A stretch of 64,000 bases of DNA from Scatophagus argus. Taxonomy: Eukaryota > Chordata > Actinopteri > Scatophagidae. Positions 23,065 to 53,310 of this stretch are shown piece after piece (position 1 is the first letter of the stretch; each line of letters begins with the position of its first letter). The notes beneath the pieces are model-generated. The model worked only from the letters and a program-made list of their open reading frames with translations, was not told where the DNA came from and made no database searches. The stretch spans positions 509,501 through 573,500 of the forward strand of contig NC_058511.1 of the NCBI RefSeq assembly GCF_020382885.2, in the 5' to 3' direction. The position numbers and the translations under genes are program-made.

Positions 23065-23660
23065 CAGAATGTGAAGTCCCTGGGGCTCGTCCAGCCACAG
23101 TCAAGAAGAAAAATGATGAACTTAAGCTTGTCGTCAGAGTTTCACCAACTTTCAGACAACATCGCAGTTTGATTCTTTCAGAGGTTCTTTATTCTCTGAG
23201 GGAATGTTTTCACTTTCCTTATTTTATCTCAGCAAGAACAAAGAAGCAAAGTCCACTATAAAATACACACATTCATGTACAACACAGACATGAGAAAAAC
23301 ATTAAGAATACTAAAACATTAAAACACCTGATGGAGTTTGTGATGGTTCATTTTCTAAAACATTTTTTACATTTCTTGTAAAACAGCATCGTTAAAACGC
23401 TTGTGTCTTGGAATGTAAATGTATTTACATGCAAACAGATTCATAGAAAAATACACACACATCTAAAGGCTACAACTTCTCTATTTACATTATGAACAAC
23501 GTGACAGGCTTGATGGCTGAATATCTACTCAAATGATCAGGAGCCAGTGAAAGAAGAAATTAAAACTCCATCGCTGATTACTGATCTCTGTAAAATTGAT
23601 CACTGAGTGGAGCCGATGGACGGACAGTTGATTCGCTGGTGGTCAAACATCAGTGTGGAG
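23065..23660. other. convergent 3' UTRs of ahsa1 and brf1
   Basis: No additional gene is seen. TTTATT at 23188-23193 is an AATAAA signal on the minus strand that could end brf1. It falls within probable ahsa1 3' UTR, so the two transcripts may overlap at their ends. Confidence 0.5.
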
Positions 23661-42060
<18,400 letters not shown>

Positions 42061-43182
42061 GGTGGAGGAGCTCAGAGGTCAACACAGCCTGCAGGTCAGA
42101 GAGACACTAATGTAATCACATTCTCCACATAATTAAAATATCCATGTATTCCTAAACAACATCCCTCCAACGTGACTGTATGTAACATTTAAATACAAAA
42201 GTTGCTGAGGATACAGCTCGAAATGTGTCGGCATGAGCAGAGATAAATACAGATACATGAAAACAGACGACACAAGCCGCGAAAACCAGCGAACAGCAGC
42301 CCCCCTCAGCTGCTCTGTGACTCTGACATTAAGGTAGTTAATCGATCAATAGAAAACATGGCTGACTGCCTAACACCGCTGACCATAGCTCACACCAAAG
42401 AAAAACATGTTGAACGCAGTTCAAACCTGTGTATGAAGTATGACACTTTGGCTTAAAAGTTTATCGTGATACTTCCAACACAACATTAACCTCCGTCTTA
42501 ACTTGTTAACATTAACTAGTCCTACTGATCAAAGCCAACTTACTGTGACGGAAGAAACTCACCGACAGTAGAAAACCAATTAAAAATAAACAATAGAGTC
42601 CAGTTTGGTGGTTAGAAACACGAGGAAGTCGACTGTCCTCAGATTTCTTTTATCCGTAGAATCCATTTGTTCTTCTTTCAGGCCAAACTACTGAATATAA
42701 GAACCATTTGTTTAAACAGTTTAGCATGTCAATATTAATCAATGATCACAGGAAGAGATCCTGATCAGTGTTTTGGGTGGTGTGTTTTCTTCCTGTGGCG
42801 CGCTGCAGTGACGTCACTGGGTTTGGAGCTGACCCGAAGAGTTTCTTAATCCATGAGAGAAAAATGGCTCGGGGAAAAAAATAAGTTTTAAGTTTTTATT
42901 ATAATATAGTTTAATGATTATTGGGCAGTACAATAAATCTGACTTGATTTTATATTTAAATCGGAAACGTCCACCCCCAAGGACAAAGTTAAATGGTTCC
43001 AGCCAACCAGCGCTGCGTGATGACGTCTCTCATTCCGGCGGGTATTTTTCACTGTAGAGCTCTTCGGGTAGGAAAAGTCAAACCAAACCAAACCAAACTT
43101 ATTTCTAAGCTAAAGAAAAGTCTTTCTGGTTTTGTGACATTCACTGAAGCAACAGCGGTGACAGTATGTCCTCAGCGGGGAG
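42061..43182. promoter_or_regulatory. divergent brf1/xrcc3 promoter interval
   Basis: About 1.1 kb between the start codons of two head-to-head genes. No coding frame is recognised. Untranslated first exons are expected at both edges but cannot be delimited. Around 42790-42850 there is a CpG-containing patch (GTGGCGCGCTGC, TGACGTCACT; the latter is a CRE/ATF-type palindrome) that is a plausible core promoter for xrcc3. Inference. Confidence 0.45.
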
Positions 43183-45762
43183 ATGGACTGGCATCAGCTG
43201 GAGCTCAGCCCGAGGATCATTGCAGCCGTGAAGAGAGGTGAAAAGAGCCCCAACTCCAGACTCCATTCACAAATATGACACTTAAATATTTCATCCCTCA
43301 CTCTCAAAAGTAGTGCGTTTATAGAACACACTGTCTTAGATTATATGTTCTACTTGTACCATCCGCATGTATTGTACATAGCGTATTTGTATGTAGCTGA
43401 TGTACGACAAAGTTTCATACAAAACTTCCAAACTTCAAAGGTTGACTTAAAGCTGCAGATATTTGTATGGAGTTTCTCTGTCTCGTTCTAAAAGCTGGAG
43501 CGTAATGATTTGTGGGTGGTGGGTGGCCTTGTACAGCCACAAGTGTCTGTATCCTGTTGTTAGATGTATAAACTGAGACATTCAGTCTGTTGTCATTATT
43601 TGATAATTTTCACTGTTACTGTGCTGTTTTTAACCTCCAGCTAAACTCACATCTGTCAGAGAGGTGTTGTGCGTTTCTGGCCTGGACCTGCAGAGACTCA
43701 CCGGCCTGTCCCTCTCAGACGTCCAGCAGCTGCTCACTGCTGCTGCCACCGCCTGCAGACGACACCCTCCAGTCTCAGGTCAGATCAGTAATCACGCAGT
43801 CCGATTGGACGTCACAACGTGATGTCACAACATGTATTAACCAGTGCGTTAATGTGGGCAGCCCTCCTGCTCCATCGTGGAGAGTGTCCCAGGCTGGAGT
43901 CCGGCCTCAGGCTCAGCGTTGGCTGTCCCGTCCTCGATGAGCTGCTGAGGGGAGGTCTTCCTGTGGGGGGCGTCACTGAGCTGTCTGGAGAGAGTGGAGC
44001 AGGGAAGACACAGCTGGCTCTGCAGCTCTGTCTGTCTGTACAGTACCCAGCGCAGCATGGGGGACTGAGCTCAGGTCAGCAAACGTTGATACTTGTAGTA
44101 TCTACATGCCCCAAATTACCTCCAGAACCCAGAAGAGTTGTTATGTATTATTAAGTGTAGTTGACCTACACTCAGCAGTGTGCCTGAAGGCATCCTGTGC
44201 AGACAGGATGCTGCAGGTCGTGTCCTGTAAAATGGTGTCTGTCTGCAGGAGCTGTTTATATCTGCACTGAGGACTCGTTTCCCATCAAACGTCTGCAGCA
44301 GCTGATCAGACATCAGTCCTGTCTGCGCTCTGATGTCCCTCCATCACTGATCAGCAGACTCCAGTTCAGTGACCACGTTTACATCGAACACGCTGCTGAC
44401 CTGGTGAGTCTGTCAAACTGACCCCTGATCAGTGATGCTGGCTGACTGTTAACATTCTGACTGATGATGCAGCTGATTTATTCACCTGCAGGACTCACTG
44501 CATGTGTGTCTGTCCCGCCGTGTCCCCCTCCTCCTGGCTCGTGGTCTGGTCCGGCTCCTGGTGATCGACTCGGTGGCGGCTCTGTTCAGGTCTGAATTCC
44601 AGGCTGCTGATTGGCTGGAGAGGACCAAACAGCTGCTCACCTTCTCCTCCACACTGCACCACCTGAGCCAGGAGTTTACCACACCTGTCCTCTGCATCAA
44701 CCAGGTAATGCACACCTGTCCTCTGACGTCATGGCAGAGCTGCTGGTTGTGTTTGTTTTGTTGGGATCCAGAGAAGAAGTAGAATCAACTTTTATTGGCA
44801 GTATATATATTTTTACATACACATACTGAATTTTACTACTGCATTTGACCCATCCTTAGTTGAACACACACATGCAACACCTGACAGATTACATGCAGTG
44901 AAGCACACACAGGAGCAGTGGGCAGCATCAAGCGCCTGGGGAGCGCTTGTTGCTCGTATTGCGGGGGTTAAGTGCCTTGCTCAAGGGCACATCAGCCGGC
45001 TAATGAAGCGGGGGGGGGGCATTTTAAACAGCTGCTGATGTGATGGACCAGGGGGCACCTGGTTATGAACCGGGGACCTCTTGATCTGCAGTCAAATGCT
45101 CTACCACTGAGCTATACCCCCTCCTGGACTGGCCTACTGGACCAGTAGGCCCACAGTACTGGGAGCAGCTGTTGTTCGGGACTGTGAACTGCAGGCCTGT
45201 CAGGACAGGGTGTCAGGCCAGGTGCCCCTCTGAGCAGCCACACTTCCTGAAGGATGACTGTAATTGTGAAGAGCTGACATTGGTGGCAAACCCTTCACAG
45301 AGTATTAGGACAACAGATCTGAATCCTGTTTGTGTTTCAGGTGTCCGACGTGTTCAACAGCTCAGACGACACTTTCGGGTAAAAACCATTTCACATCTCC
45401 TTTCTTCAACCGTCTTTTGGTGTGTGAATCTGAAAAATCATGACAAGCCAGTAGAAAGTTTGATCACACTGAGCTGCAGAAGAAGCAGCAGCTCCGAGGA
45501 GACTGAACTCCACTCAGATTTTAATCAAATTTCTCTCAGTCCTCAGTCCTCCAGCGTCTCACCAGCTCTGGGGTTGGCCTGGGCCAGTCAGGTGCTAGTT
45601 CGGCTGATGATTCGGCGCCTTCAGGTCACAGTTGCCCGTGGTGACCAGCGCAGCGCCCTGCGCAGGCTGGAGGTGGTGTTTGCTCCTCATCTGGCCCGAG
45701 ACGGAAGAGACGCCGCCGTCTGGAGGGAGGGGGTCCGAGGAGTCACGAGCGGCGAGCCGTGA
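43183..45762 (+). CDS. xrcc3: RAD51 paralogue XRCC3
   Basis: Homologous-recombination ATPase of the RAD51C-XRCC3 complex. Exons: 43183-43237, 43641-43778, 43862-44074, 44249-44403, 44492-44704, 45341-45378, 45540-45762. The sum is 1035 nt, 344 residues (human 346). The start [20 protein letters not shown] fits the family. The Walker A motif is canonical (GESGAGKT) and Walker B is [42 protein letters not shown] and CINQVSDVF are also family signatures. Exon 6 is only 38 nt, with its donor at 45379 chosen because reading through hits TAA. AATAAA occurs at 45822. Intron 5 (636 bp) carries a dispersed repeat with a tRNA-Cys-like end. XRCC3 is near BRF1 in human 14q32 too. Confidence 0.95.
44776..45049. 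repeat. dispersed repeat in xrcc3 intron 5
   Basis: Begins near CTTTTATTGGCAGTATATAT and includes GCATTTGACCCATCC, AGCAGTGGGCAGCATCAAGC and GTGCCTTGCTCAAGGGCACA, wording common to a fish dispersed family. The first ~170 bp recur at about 47272-47420. It leads directly into the tRNA-like segment, suggesting a SINE-type composite. Confidence 0.7.
45050..45121 (-). tRNA. tRNA-Cys(GCA)-like sequence, probably pseudogene/SINE part
   Basis: On the minus strand a 72-nt cloverleaf can be drawn: acceptor GGGGGTA/TGCCCCC, D arm GCTC-AGTGGTA-GAGC, anticodon arm TTTGA-CTGCAGA-TCAAG (anticodon GCA), T arm CCCGG-TTCATAA-CCAGG. It is very close to vertebrate tRNA-Cys. However, the T stem has a C-A mismatch and the T loop lacks the conserved A58, so the B box is damaged (GGTTCATAACC). 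No intron. It is antisense in xrcc3 intron 5 and fused to a dispersed repeat, so I favour a tRNA-derived pseudogene over a working gene. No T-run terminator follows closely on the minus strand. Confidence 0.6.
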
Positions 45763-47271
45763 ACCGCACAAAACACTCAGATTAAAGATTTGTAAAGATA
45801 TATAAACATAAGGATGTACATAATAAACTACATTAGAGCTGACAAAAATATAGCTTTTGCAATGGAAGTTATATGTATGTATTAGCAGTCTGCCTTATGG
45901 CCCATTTCATATGAAAGTTCTGTATTTATGCACTACATGGCTAAAAGTATGTGGACACGGACATGATACACTACATGTCCACAAGTAAATGGGCAGCTGA
46001 CTGTGCTGCCTCATTAACTGAGCCAAGCTGAATGTTTTTCTGCACTAATCAACATACTTTCATGACATTGTATCACTTACTAAATGCAGGACTTGTAACT
46101 TAGTACTAATACACACAACTAGTACTTTCACATCAGTATCTGAGTACTTCTTCCACTGTATGTTTTTGTGTCTTGAATTAAAGAGCAGAAATTTGACAGA
46201 ATCTAAGCTTATTGGTCCCAATACAAGCCCTTTCTAGCACTCAACCACCTTGGAGGATATTTTCATGGATTTTTAAATGATTTTCACTTTCTTTTTCTGT
46301 CCTGTTAGAATTACTGTTTTAAATAAAATTCTTTTCCAATAATTTTCTAAAATGTAGAAAGCAGATCTTCTGTTTTGTGTCTTTTTGTTCTGTTTTCTTA
46401 TGTCTTTCCTGCAGCAGCAGCGCCCCCTGCTGACATTTACGGATAGTAACACCATGACGTCAGGTTTCTGTCAGTGCACATGCGCGGTTTAACCTCAGTA
46501 GAGGAGCTGCTTTCAAAACAAAAGCGTGAATCTGGTTTTTGGTGACAGCAGAGAACTGGAAGAACAGTTTGATCATTGAAACGAGTTTCAGTGTTTACCT
46601 GTCAGCTCAGAGAATTTAATTTGACAGCAACTGCAAGTAATTCAAATTAAAAACGAATATGGTGGTGAAAGGTTTTTTCTTTTTTGTATTCTTTCCTACT
46701 TTATTGACTGCAGACGTATAGCTGAGAAGATCAGTGCTACAAATAATGATAATGACAACAATCCTATTAAAGTGTGAGAGGGATTTAGCTAAAATACAAG
46801 GAGTCAAGTCATTTGAATGAATTCCCATTAATATGTAGAGACCACTAATATCTACAGTTTGATGATATTGATAAATATTGTAAAACAATTTATTCATGTT
46901 GATAAACTGTTCATTCTGATCTGGGTAGATAATTATTGATTATTTCAATTATTTTGCTGTACAATTATATGTTTTAAACATCAGTAAACAGAAAAAGTGT
47001 CCACTCAGATGGAAGAAGTTGAGATGAGTTGAATTAACTCCGTCTGCTGATGAAGGCCATGGGACGTGGGTGAAAGCTTTGGAGAACCAAAAAGTGCAGA
47101 TTCAGTTTACTGAAGCAAACGTTGACTTGTGAGAGGGTGAAGTCAGATCATTTTTACTCCAGGTATTTTTAGAATTAAATTAATTGATTTCCTGTCAATA
47201 AACGAACTGGTTGTTGATCTAACCTGTTTGAGTTTTTCATTCGTTCTTTTAAGAAGAACAAGAACAAGAAG
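45763..47271. other. intergenic, no gene seen
   Basis: AT-rich, with no coding similarity. AAAAGTATGTGGACAC and its near mirror GTCCACAAGTA around 45943-45990 look like remnants of a small inverted-repeat DNA element, too short to classify. Confidence 0.4.
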
Positions 47272-47420
47272 AAGAATCCACTTTTATTGACAGTATATAT
47301 ATTTTACATACACACACTGAATTCGTCTTCTGCATTTGACCCATCCTTAGCTGAACACACACATGCAGTGAAACACACACAGGAGCAGTGGGCAGCATCA
47401 AGCGCCCGGGGAGCATATTG
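47272..47420. repeat. second copy of the dispersed repeat
   Basis: Matches 44776-44945 closely (CACTTTTATTGACAGTATAT start, GCAGTGGGCAGCATCAAGCG near the end) but stops before the tRNA-Cys-like part present in the xrcc3 copy. Confidence 0.75.
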
Positions 47421-48299
47421 GGGGATTGGTTTGTTTCTTCCTGAAACAGGCTTAATTTTTGTATAAAGTAAAAAAAGTATAAAGTAAAAAATCTATTTTT
47501 CTCAGGACTTCAGGGCCTCCGTAGTTTCAGTTATGGTTTGTTTCTCTCAAAATAAACATTTATTGTGAAACAAGTGGCCGGATGTACTGTTCTTGTTTGC
47601 GGCGATGATCAGAGCTCGAGCTTGATGATGATGCAGAGCTCGTGAGGCTTGAGAGGAGAAAGACGTCCGATCGAAGATCAAAGATCGAAACCCGGTAGGA
47701 CTTTGTACGTTCGTTCGTTTGTTCGTTTCCGGTTGTTTATTTTTGACTTTGGCAGACTGAGAGGCTTCAAATCATCATCAACTGTTTATCAACAACACGT
47801 CATGAAGGGCTTATATAATCAATACAGAGCCCAAATGATGGAGGGTATTACCGTACGCACAGCAGCAGAAAGCTGATCAATAGATTGATATCTCCTATCG
47901 ATCCGGACTGATCAGAAGTGTTGTCAGCTTCTTAGCAGGATTAAAACCATCATTTCAAATTAGAAGCCCTGACGGGGTGTGACGTCAGGGCGTGGCCCTG
48001 TAGACCGGAAGTCTAATCGAGAGGGTGATTGATATTGATATATTGATATTGATATTGAGTGAGGATGTAATGAACATTGAACATGAACAGAATTTATTGG
48101 TTTTACTGTTTGTTTAATGAAACACTTAGTGACATTTCGCTGTAATGATGATATAATCAATTAATAATGACAGCACTGGAAAAGCCGTTTAATCAATTTG
48201 AGGCACTAAAACACATTGGCTAAACACACAATATATGATATTTACATATGCAGACTCATGGTTTTCATCAGGCTGTGCCAAAGCAGCTGAAAACAGCTG
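47421..48299. other. intergenic, no gene recognised
   Basis: A CpG-containing patch around 47600-47740 with GTTCGTTCGTTTGTTC could be a promoter or first exon for the serpin downstream. The open frame at 47649-47876 resembles nothing I know. A short TTGATATTGATATTGAT repeat lies at 48026-48056. Confidence 0.35.
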
Positions 48300-48830
48300 T
48301 CAGCCAATCAGAGTCCAGAGCTGTGAGACCGCAGAGCAGCCAATCAGAGTCCAGAGCTGTGAGACCGCAGAGCAGCCAATCAGTGTCCAGAGCTGTGAGA
48401 CCGCAGAGCAGCCAATCAGAGTCCAGGGCTGTGAGACTGGAGCAGCCAATCAGAGTCCAGAGCTGTGAGACCGCAGAGCAGCCAATCAGAGTCCAGAGCT
48501 GTGAGACCGCAGAGCAGCCAATCAGGGTCCAGAGCTGTGAGACTGGAGCAGCCAATCAGAGTCCAGAGCTGTGAGACTGGAGCAGCCAATCAGGGTCCAG
48601 AGCTGTGAGACCGCAGAGCAGCCAATCAGGGTCCAGAGCTGTGAGACTGGAGCAGCCAATCAGAGTCCAGAGCTGTGAGACCGAGCAGCCAATCAGAGTC
48701 CAGAGCTGTGAGACCGCAGAGCAGCCAATCAGGGTCCAGAGCTGTGAGACCGCAGAGCAGCCAATCAGAGTCCAGAGCTGTGAGACCGCAGAACAGCCAA
48801 TCAGAGTCCAGAGCTGTGAGACTGGAGCAG
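48300..48830. repeat. 36-bp minisatellite with a CCAAT box in each unit
   Basis: About 15 tandem units of AGAGCAGCCAATCAGAGTCC followed by AGAGCTGTGAGACCGC; some units are shortened by a few bases (ACTGGAGCAGCC form). Each unit contains AGCCAATCAG, a strong NF-Y/CCAAT-box match. It lies about 300-800 bp upstream of the serpin start codon. The long VSQLWTLIGCSA frames on the minus strand are repeat artefacts. Confidence 0.93.
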
Positions 48831-49126
48831 CAGTGGACACTTTGCTAACATCTTAAACCGTCAGCCACCTGCAGATCACTCGTCTCTCCTGCAGTACATT
48901 TCAGATAGAAACATCTGCAGACTGACACACGTTTCTGTTAAAACATTTATTTTCCAAATGAAGTCTGACTTACTGTTTCCACGCTGTACGCGGTCTGTGT
49001 TTATTGTTTTTCTCTTTCTGTTATGTTGTTCCTTTGCAGCAATTTGGCTGCTAATAATCAAGATCAGTCAGTAGTCAGTAAATGTCAATTCAGTTCCCAC
49101 CTCTTCCTGCAGAGGGCGCTGTGACC

Positions 49127-51225
49127 ATGATTCCATTCATCCCTGTCTCATTGGTTGGGCTCCTCTTCGTCAGTCTGGCCTCCTCTGAGACCGCTGACCC
49201 CGCCCTGGAGGACCTGATCAATAAGAACGCAGACTTCGCTGCCCGCCTGTACCGAGCCGTCTCCAGCCGAACGGATGACAACGTCTTCCTGTCTCCATTC
49301 ACGCTGTCCACTGCACTCTCAGCGCTGCTGGGCGCAACCAGCGGACCAACGCAGAACCAGCTGCTGCAGGGACTCAGCCTGACTGGACTGGAACCTCAGA
49401 CTCTGCCAGGTACCTCGGGGCCCCAAGAAGACTGTCATTGTTTTGGTTTCAAACTGTGAGGTCACAGTCTGTGTCTGCTGTTCTCAGATCTGTTTCAGAA
49501 TCTGGGAAGTGTCATCCTGCAGAGGGGTGGCGCCACGAACCTGAGGCAGGGGTTGGCCATCTTCCCCTCGCAGAGCTTCCAGGTGTCATCATCCTACCTG
49601 CAGCTGCTTCAGACAAAGTTTGGGGGGAATGCTCAGAGTCTGGCCTTCGCGGCGCCACAGGAAGCTGCCGACATCATCAATCGCTGGGCTGAGGAGCAGA
49701 CTGGGGACCAGGTCCAGGGGCTGGTCGCCAACTTGGACCCTCAAACCCAGCTGCTGCTCGCCACCACCGCTTACTACCAGAGTATGCAACACTTTTCAGA
49801 TGGCAGGCTTACCTGCCTCAGGGTGGGCTTATCTAATGCCTGAGCGAACGGTTTGGGAATAAAGTCGGAATTTTAGAAGAACAAAATATTTGTCAGCTAT
49901 GAAGTCGTAATGTTTCGACAGCAAAGATCACAACTTCAATGATCAGGCAATTTTTATTAAAAAATAATGTCTTTTTTTCTCAGCCCGGTTCAGTCCGTTC
50001 TTTAACTCAACGCTCACTCAGGATGAGCGTTTCTACGTGGACAAGTATCACGTCGTCATGGTGCCCATGATGTTCAGGGCTGATAAGTACTTCCTGGCGT
50101 ATGACCGCTTGGTGAAGGCTGGTGTGCTGAAGCTGCCGATGGCGGACGGGACGGCCATGTTGGTTGTGCTGCCTGATGAAGATGTGGACATCACCACCGT
50201 CGAAGAGGAAGTGACTGGCGAGAAGATCCGAGCCTGGATCAGACAGCTGAAGAAGACGTGAGAGACCTTTTCCTTCTTCCTTCTTTCCTACCTCCTTATC
50301 TCCTATCTTACTTCCATCCTTCCTCACCTCCTCACCAGGAAGGACATCTTTTTCATCTTTTTACCTGCCTTCCCTAATTCCTTGTTTTCTTATCTCCATC
50401 TCTATCCTTCACTTTGTCCTTTTGTCCTCCTTCCTTACTTCATTCCTTTCTTTCTCCAACTTTCCTCCCCTTTCTTTCACCATTCTGTCTCCTTCCTTAT
50501 CTCCTTTATTCTATCCTTCCTTCCATACTTCCTTCTCTTTAATGCAAAAATGTTTTTCATTTGGTTTTTGAAAAAGAAGATAAATTTGAATTGTTTGGCC
50601 CTCAGAGTTTGAGCCTGTCAGAACCTCCAGGTGAAGTGAAGTTGCTTTATTTTGTAAACAGGAAGTTGGAGGTGCAGTTTCCCCGCTTCCTGTTGGAGCG
50701 TTCCTACACTCTGCGCGACGTCTTGCAGACTCTTGACATCACTCAGGTGTTTCAGGATGACGCTGACATCAGCAACATGAGTGGCTCTAAAGGACCCAAA
50801 CTCACACAGGTGAGTTTACTGTGAAAAACAAAACGAGTCCTCTTTATTTAAAGTGGGAGAGAAGTGGTACTGATGAGGAGTGAGCCTACTGAACCACCTC
50901 TTTGGACCTGTCTGAGCTTCGTTTTAGTTACTTTTATCACGATTGTATTTATGGCTATACTCTGTCTCTTACCATGAAAGTTTTCTTGTCCAAACCACAC
51001 TTTCTTATTTACCTTCAAACTGTTTTCCGTCTAAAGGTTTATCAGAAATCTGTCCTGTCTGTCGACGAGAGCAGCAACGACATCACTCCAGGAGACGGAG
51101 TCAACATGTTCTCCGCGCTTCCTCCTCGACTGACCATCAACAGACCCTTCATCTTCATCATCTACCAGGAGGCGAGCCGCAGCGTGATGTTCATGGGCCG
51201 AGTCATCAACCCCACCAAGAAATAA
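49127..51225 (+). CDS. serpina10: secreted serpin, SERPINA10 (protein Z-dependent inhibitor)-like
   Basis: Plasma-type serpin. Exons: 49127-49409, 49488-49781, 49984-50257, 50662-50809, 51037-51225. The sum is 1188 nt, 395 residues, standard serpin size. An upstream in-frame ATG at 49082 is ignored because a CAG acceptor (49110-49112) precedes ATG 49127, whose product starts with a clear signal peptide (MIPFIPVSLVGLLFVSLASS). Serpin landmarks are NVFLSPFTLSTALSALLGAT, VPMMF, GVLKLPM, MLVVLPDED, INRPFIF and FMGRVINP. Around the scissile site the F-S-A-L-P-P order parallels the Y-S-M-P-P of human PZI, and ppp4r4 is the neighbour as in human 14q32. The hinge (VDESSNDITPGDG) lacks the usual Gly-Thr-Glu-Ala-Ala run. 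The stop codon TAA sits inside an AATAAA. Other clade A or F members are less likely. Confidence 0.8.
50262..50540. repeat. CCTTCCTT-rich polypyrimidine tract in serpin intron 3
   Basis: Degenerate (TTCC/CTTT)n purine-free stretch filling most of the intron between 50257 and 50662; almost no purine clusters on the plus strand. Confidence 0.8.
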
Positions 51226-52639
51226 AATGAAGCCCCGCCCACTTGAGTTTCTGTTGCTACACCTGTTAAACTCAAGTTTTTCCCAACCTTTCCTTCTCAC
51301 CTTCATGCGTACATTTATGTGTACAGTTTGACTTTGTCCTGATCTTACAGGATAAAGGACTGTTTGACTGTAAAACCTTAGACGATGCCGTAGATGTCAG
51401 CTGCAGGAGCTCTTGGGTTAATGGTGCCCTCTACTGGTGATATGAGGTTATGGTGATGCCTGTTTTGTTCCCTTTACAGTTAGCTTAACACAGCTTTGAG
51501 AGTGTATTATCAAAGCATCACACACAAACAAACTCAACCAGTTGATAAAAACTCTTCACGGTTGTCTTCTTCAAACTTCTCTGGCTGAGAGCACTGAAGG
51601 CTGCCCTCTACAGGAAGGAGGCTGAATGACATTAAATTCAGAGGGAAGACAAAACAAATCTAGTAAAATTCTGATATTACAAGGCAACATTTTAGTAGTA
51701 GACCTGGAACTTCCACAGTACATATTTGTGGTAACTTTCTTTCCTCCCTGACACTGAAACACGAGCCTTTAGGGTGCTGGTGAACACATGACAAAAATGT
51801 TGGGGATGTTCTGATGCACTCAGCAGGTTTAAGACTAACAACTGATGATAAACTAAATGTTAGCATGATAACTACTATCATACCATATGCACTGTATAGT
51901 TTATGACATTTACTGTATTCAACTGTAACTCTAGTTAAATATATGCACTGTTAAAAACATGTATGTACCACCTGCAGTAAACCTTCATTGGAAAATATTA
52001 AACACTAAAATGACTTTTTCTCATCAATCTCCGATGTAAACACTAAAAATGTATCTCTGCAGCTCAGTAACACCACACCTGATGTCACCAAACATCACAG
52101 TGACATCACATACTCCAAACCAATCAACACCTAGACAAATCAAACGCGTGAAGCCTCAAATAGGAAGCGAAGTTAAAGTTACACAATGTCAGTGATCATC
52201 CAACAATCACCTTTCAGCAGATGAAACCACCAGCCAATAAGAACACACCAACAGTTTGTACGTGTGGAGTTTACTGAACCAATCAGGTGACAGGATGGGA
52301 TCATTAGGTTACACAGTGCTCAGAAAATAAAAGCAGCAGAAGTCCACTGTCTCTGTTAGTGACTGTGAGGAAGAGATGGTGTCCTGTTGCATTCTGGGTA
52401 ATGTTCTGAAGCATTATTCGTCCTTTAACATGTGAAGCTGCTGTTTGTATGGAAACTTCTCCCTGAATGCTGATTGGCTGATGGCCTGGTGGAGGTATAA
52501 TAACATCATCATCTTCAGTCTCGTCCTGACTGGACGCTGAAAGAGTTTGACTTCCTGTTTCTGCAGATTAAAAAAACAGGACATAAATTATTTTTTAAAC
52601 CTGAGAACAGTTTACTTTCAGACCCGCTAATAAATCTGA
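51226..52639. other. serpin 3' flank, no gene seen
   Basis: No coding frame is recognised; mostly AT-rich unique sequence. The serpin 3' UTR presumably ends near the start of this stretch. Confidence 0.4.
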
Positions 52640-53310
52640 CCTTTCTGTTCTAAGGAGTAATTAAAACCCGGTTCAAACAAATAAAGCATGTTAAATCATA
52701 ACCCAATCTAGCACTAAAACAGGATAAATGCAAGAGTGAAACAAACACAAAACAGGTTTAAAACAAAATGAAGTCAGAACTCTATAACACGAGGCCTAAA
52801 TCAAGGCTCAAGCCAGATTAAACAAGGACAATCTATGGCTAAAATTGGGTAAAAAAAAGGGGTTAATCAAGAGCAAAGTTAGCATTGGGTTAAAGGCCAG
52901 GTTAAAACAGGGTTAACACTGAATTAAACAGGGTTAATGTGGGGCTGAAAACAGGTAAATGTAGGGCTAGACTAAAGCAAAGTCAGATTCAAAACAGGCC
53001 TAAACCAAGTTTAAATCAGAAGCCTGACCTACGCAATAACATGACTAAACTGGAATAAACCAGGGTTTAGACAGGGCTAAAACAGGGTCAAACTAGCCTT
53101 GAAGCAGCAGTACGTTAGACAAGGTGAAATTAGACTCAAAGCCAGATGAAATCCATGAGGCTAAATCAGGGTAATTAATAGGGCTTACCTTCAGCAAACC
53201 AGACATAAAACAGGCCTAAACCAGAATAAAGATTGAGCTAAAAAGTAACAGAACAAAATGTGGTCAGGTCAGGGTTAAGATGGAGATAAACCAGGTTCAA
53301 ACACGCTTAC
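52640..53310. repeat. degenerate tandem repeat (ACAGGGTTAAAC / AGGCTAAA family)
   Basis: Many variants of short units such as AAACAGGGTTAA, AAACAGGCCTAAACCA and GGGCTAAAACAGGGT over about 650 bp. No period is exact. It is old and diverged. No open frame. Confidence 0.7.

Noticed and set aside
45172-45540. Single long frame covering the xrcc3 exon 6-7 region
   Set aside because: It reads a different frame through the intron; the XRCC3-like peptide is obtained only by splicing 45378 to 45540.
48235-48856. VSQLWTLIGCSA repeat frames
   Set aside because: Generated by the 36-bp minisatellite, whose length is a multiple of three and so stays open on both strands.
49082-49126. Upstream in-frame ATG extending the serpin
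   Set aside because: A splice acceptor lies between it and ATG 49127, and the downstream start gives a proper signal peptide.
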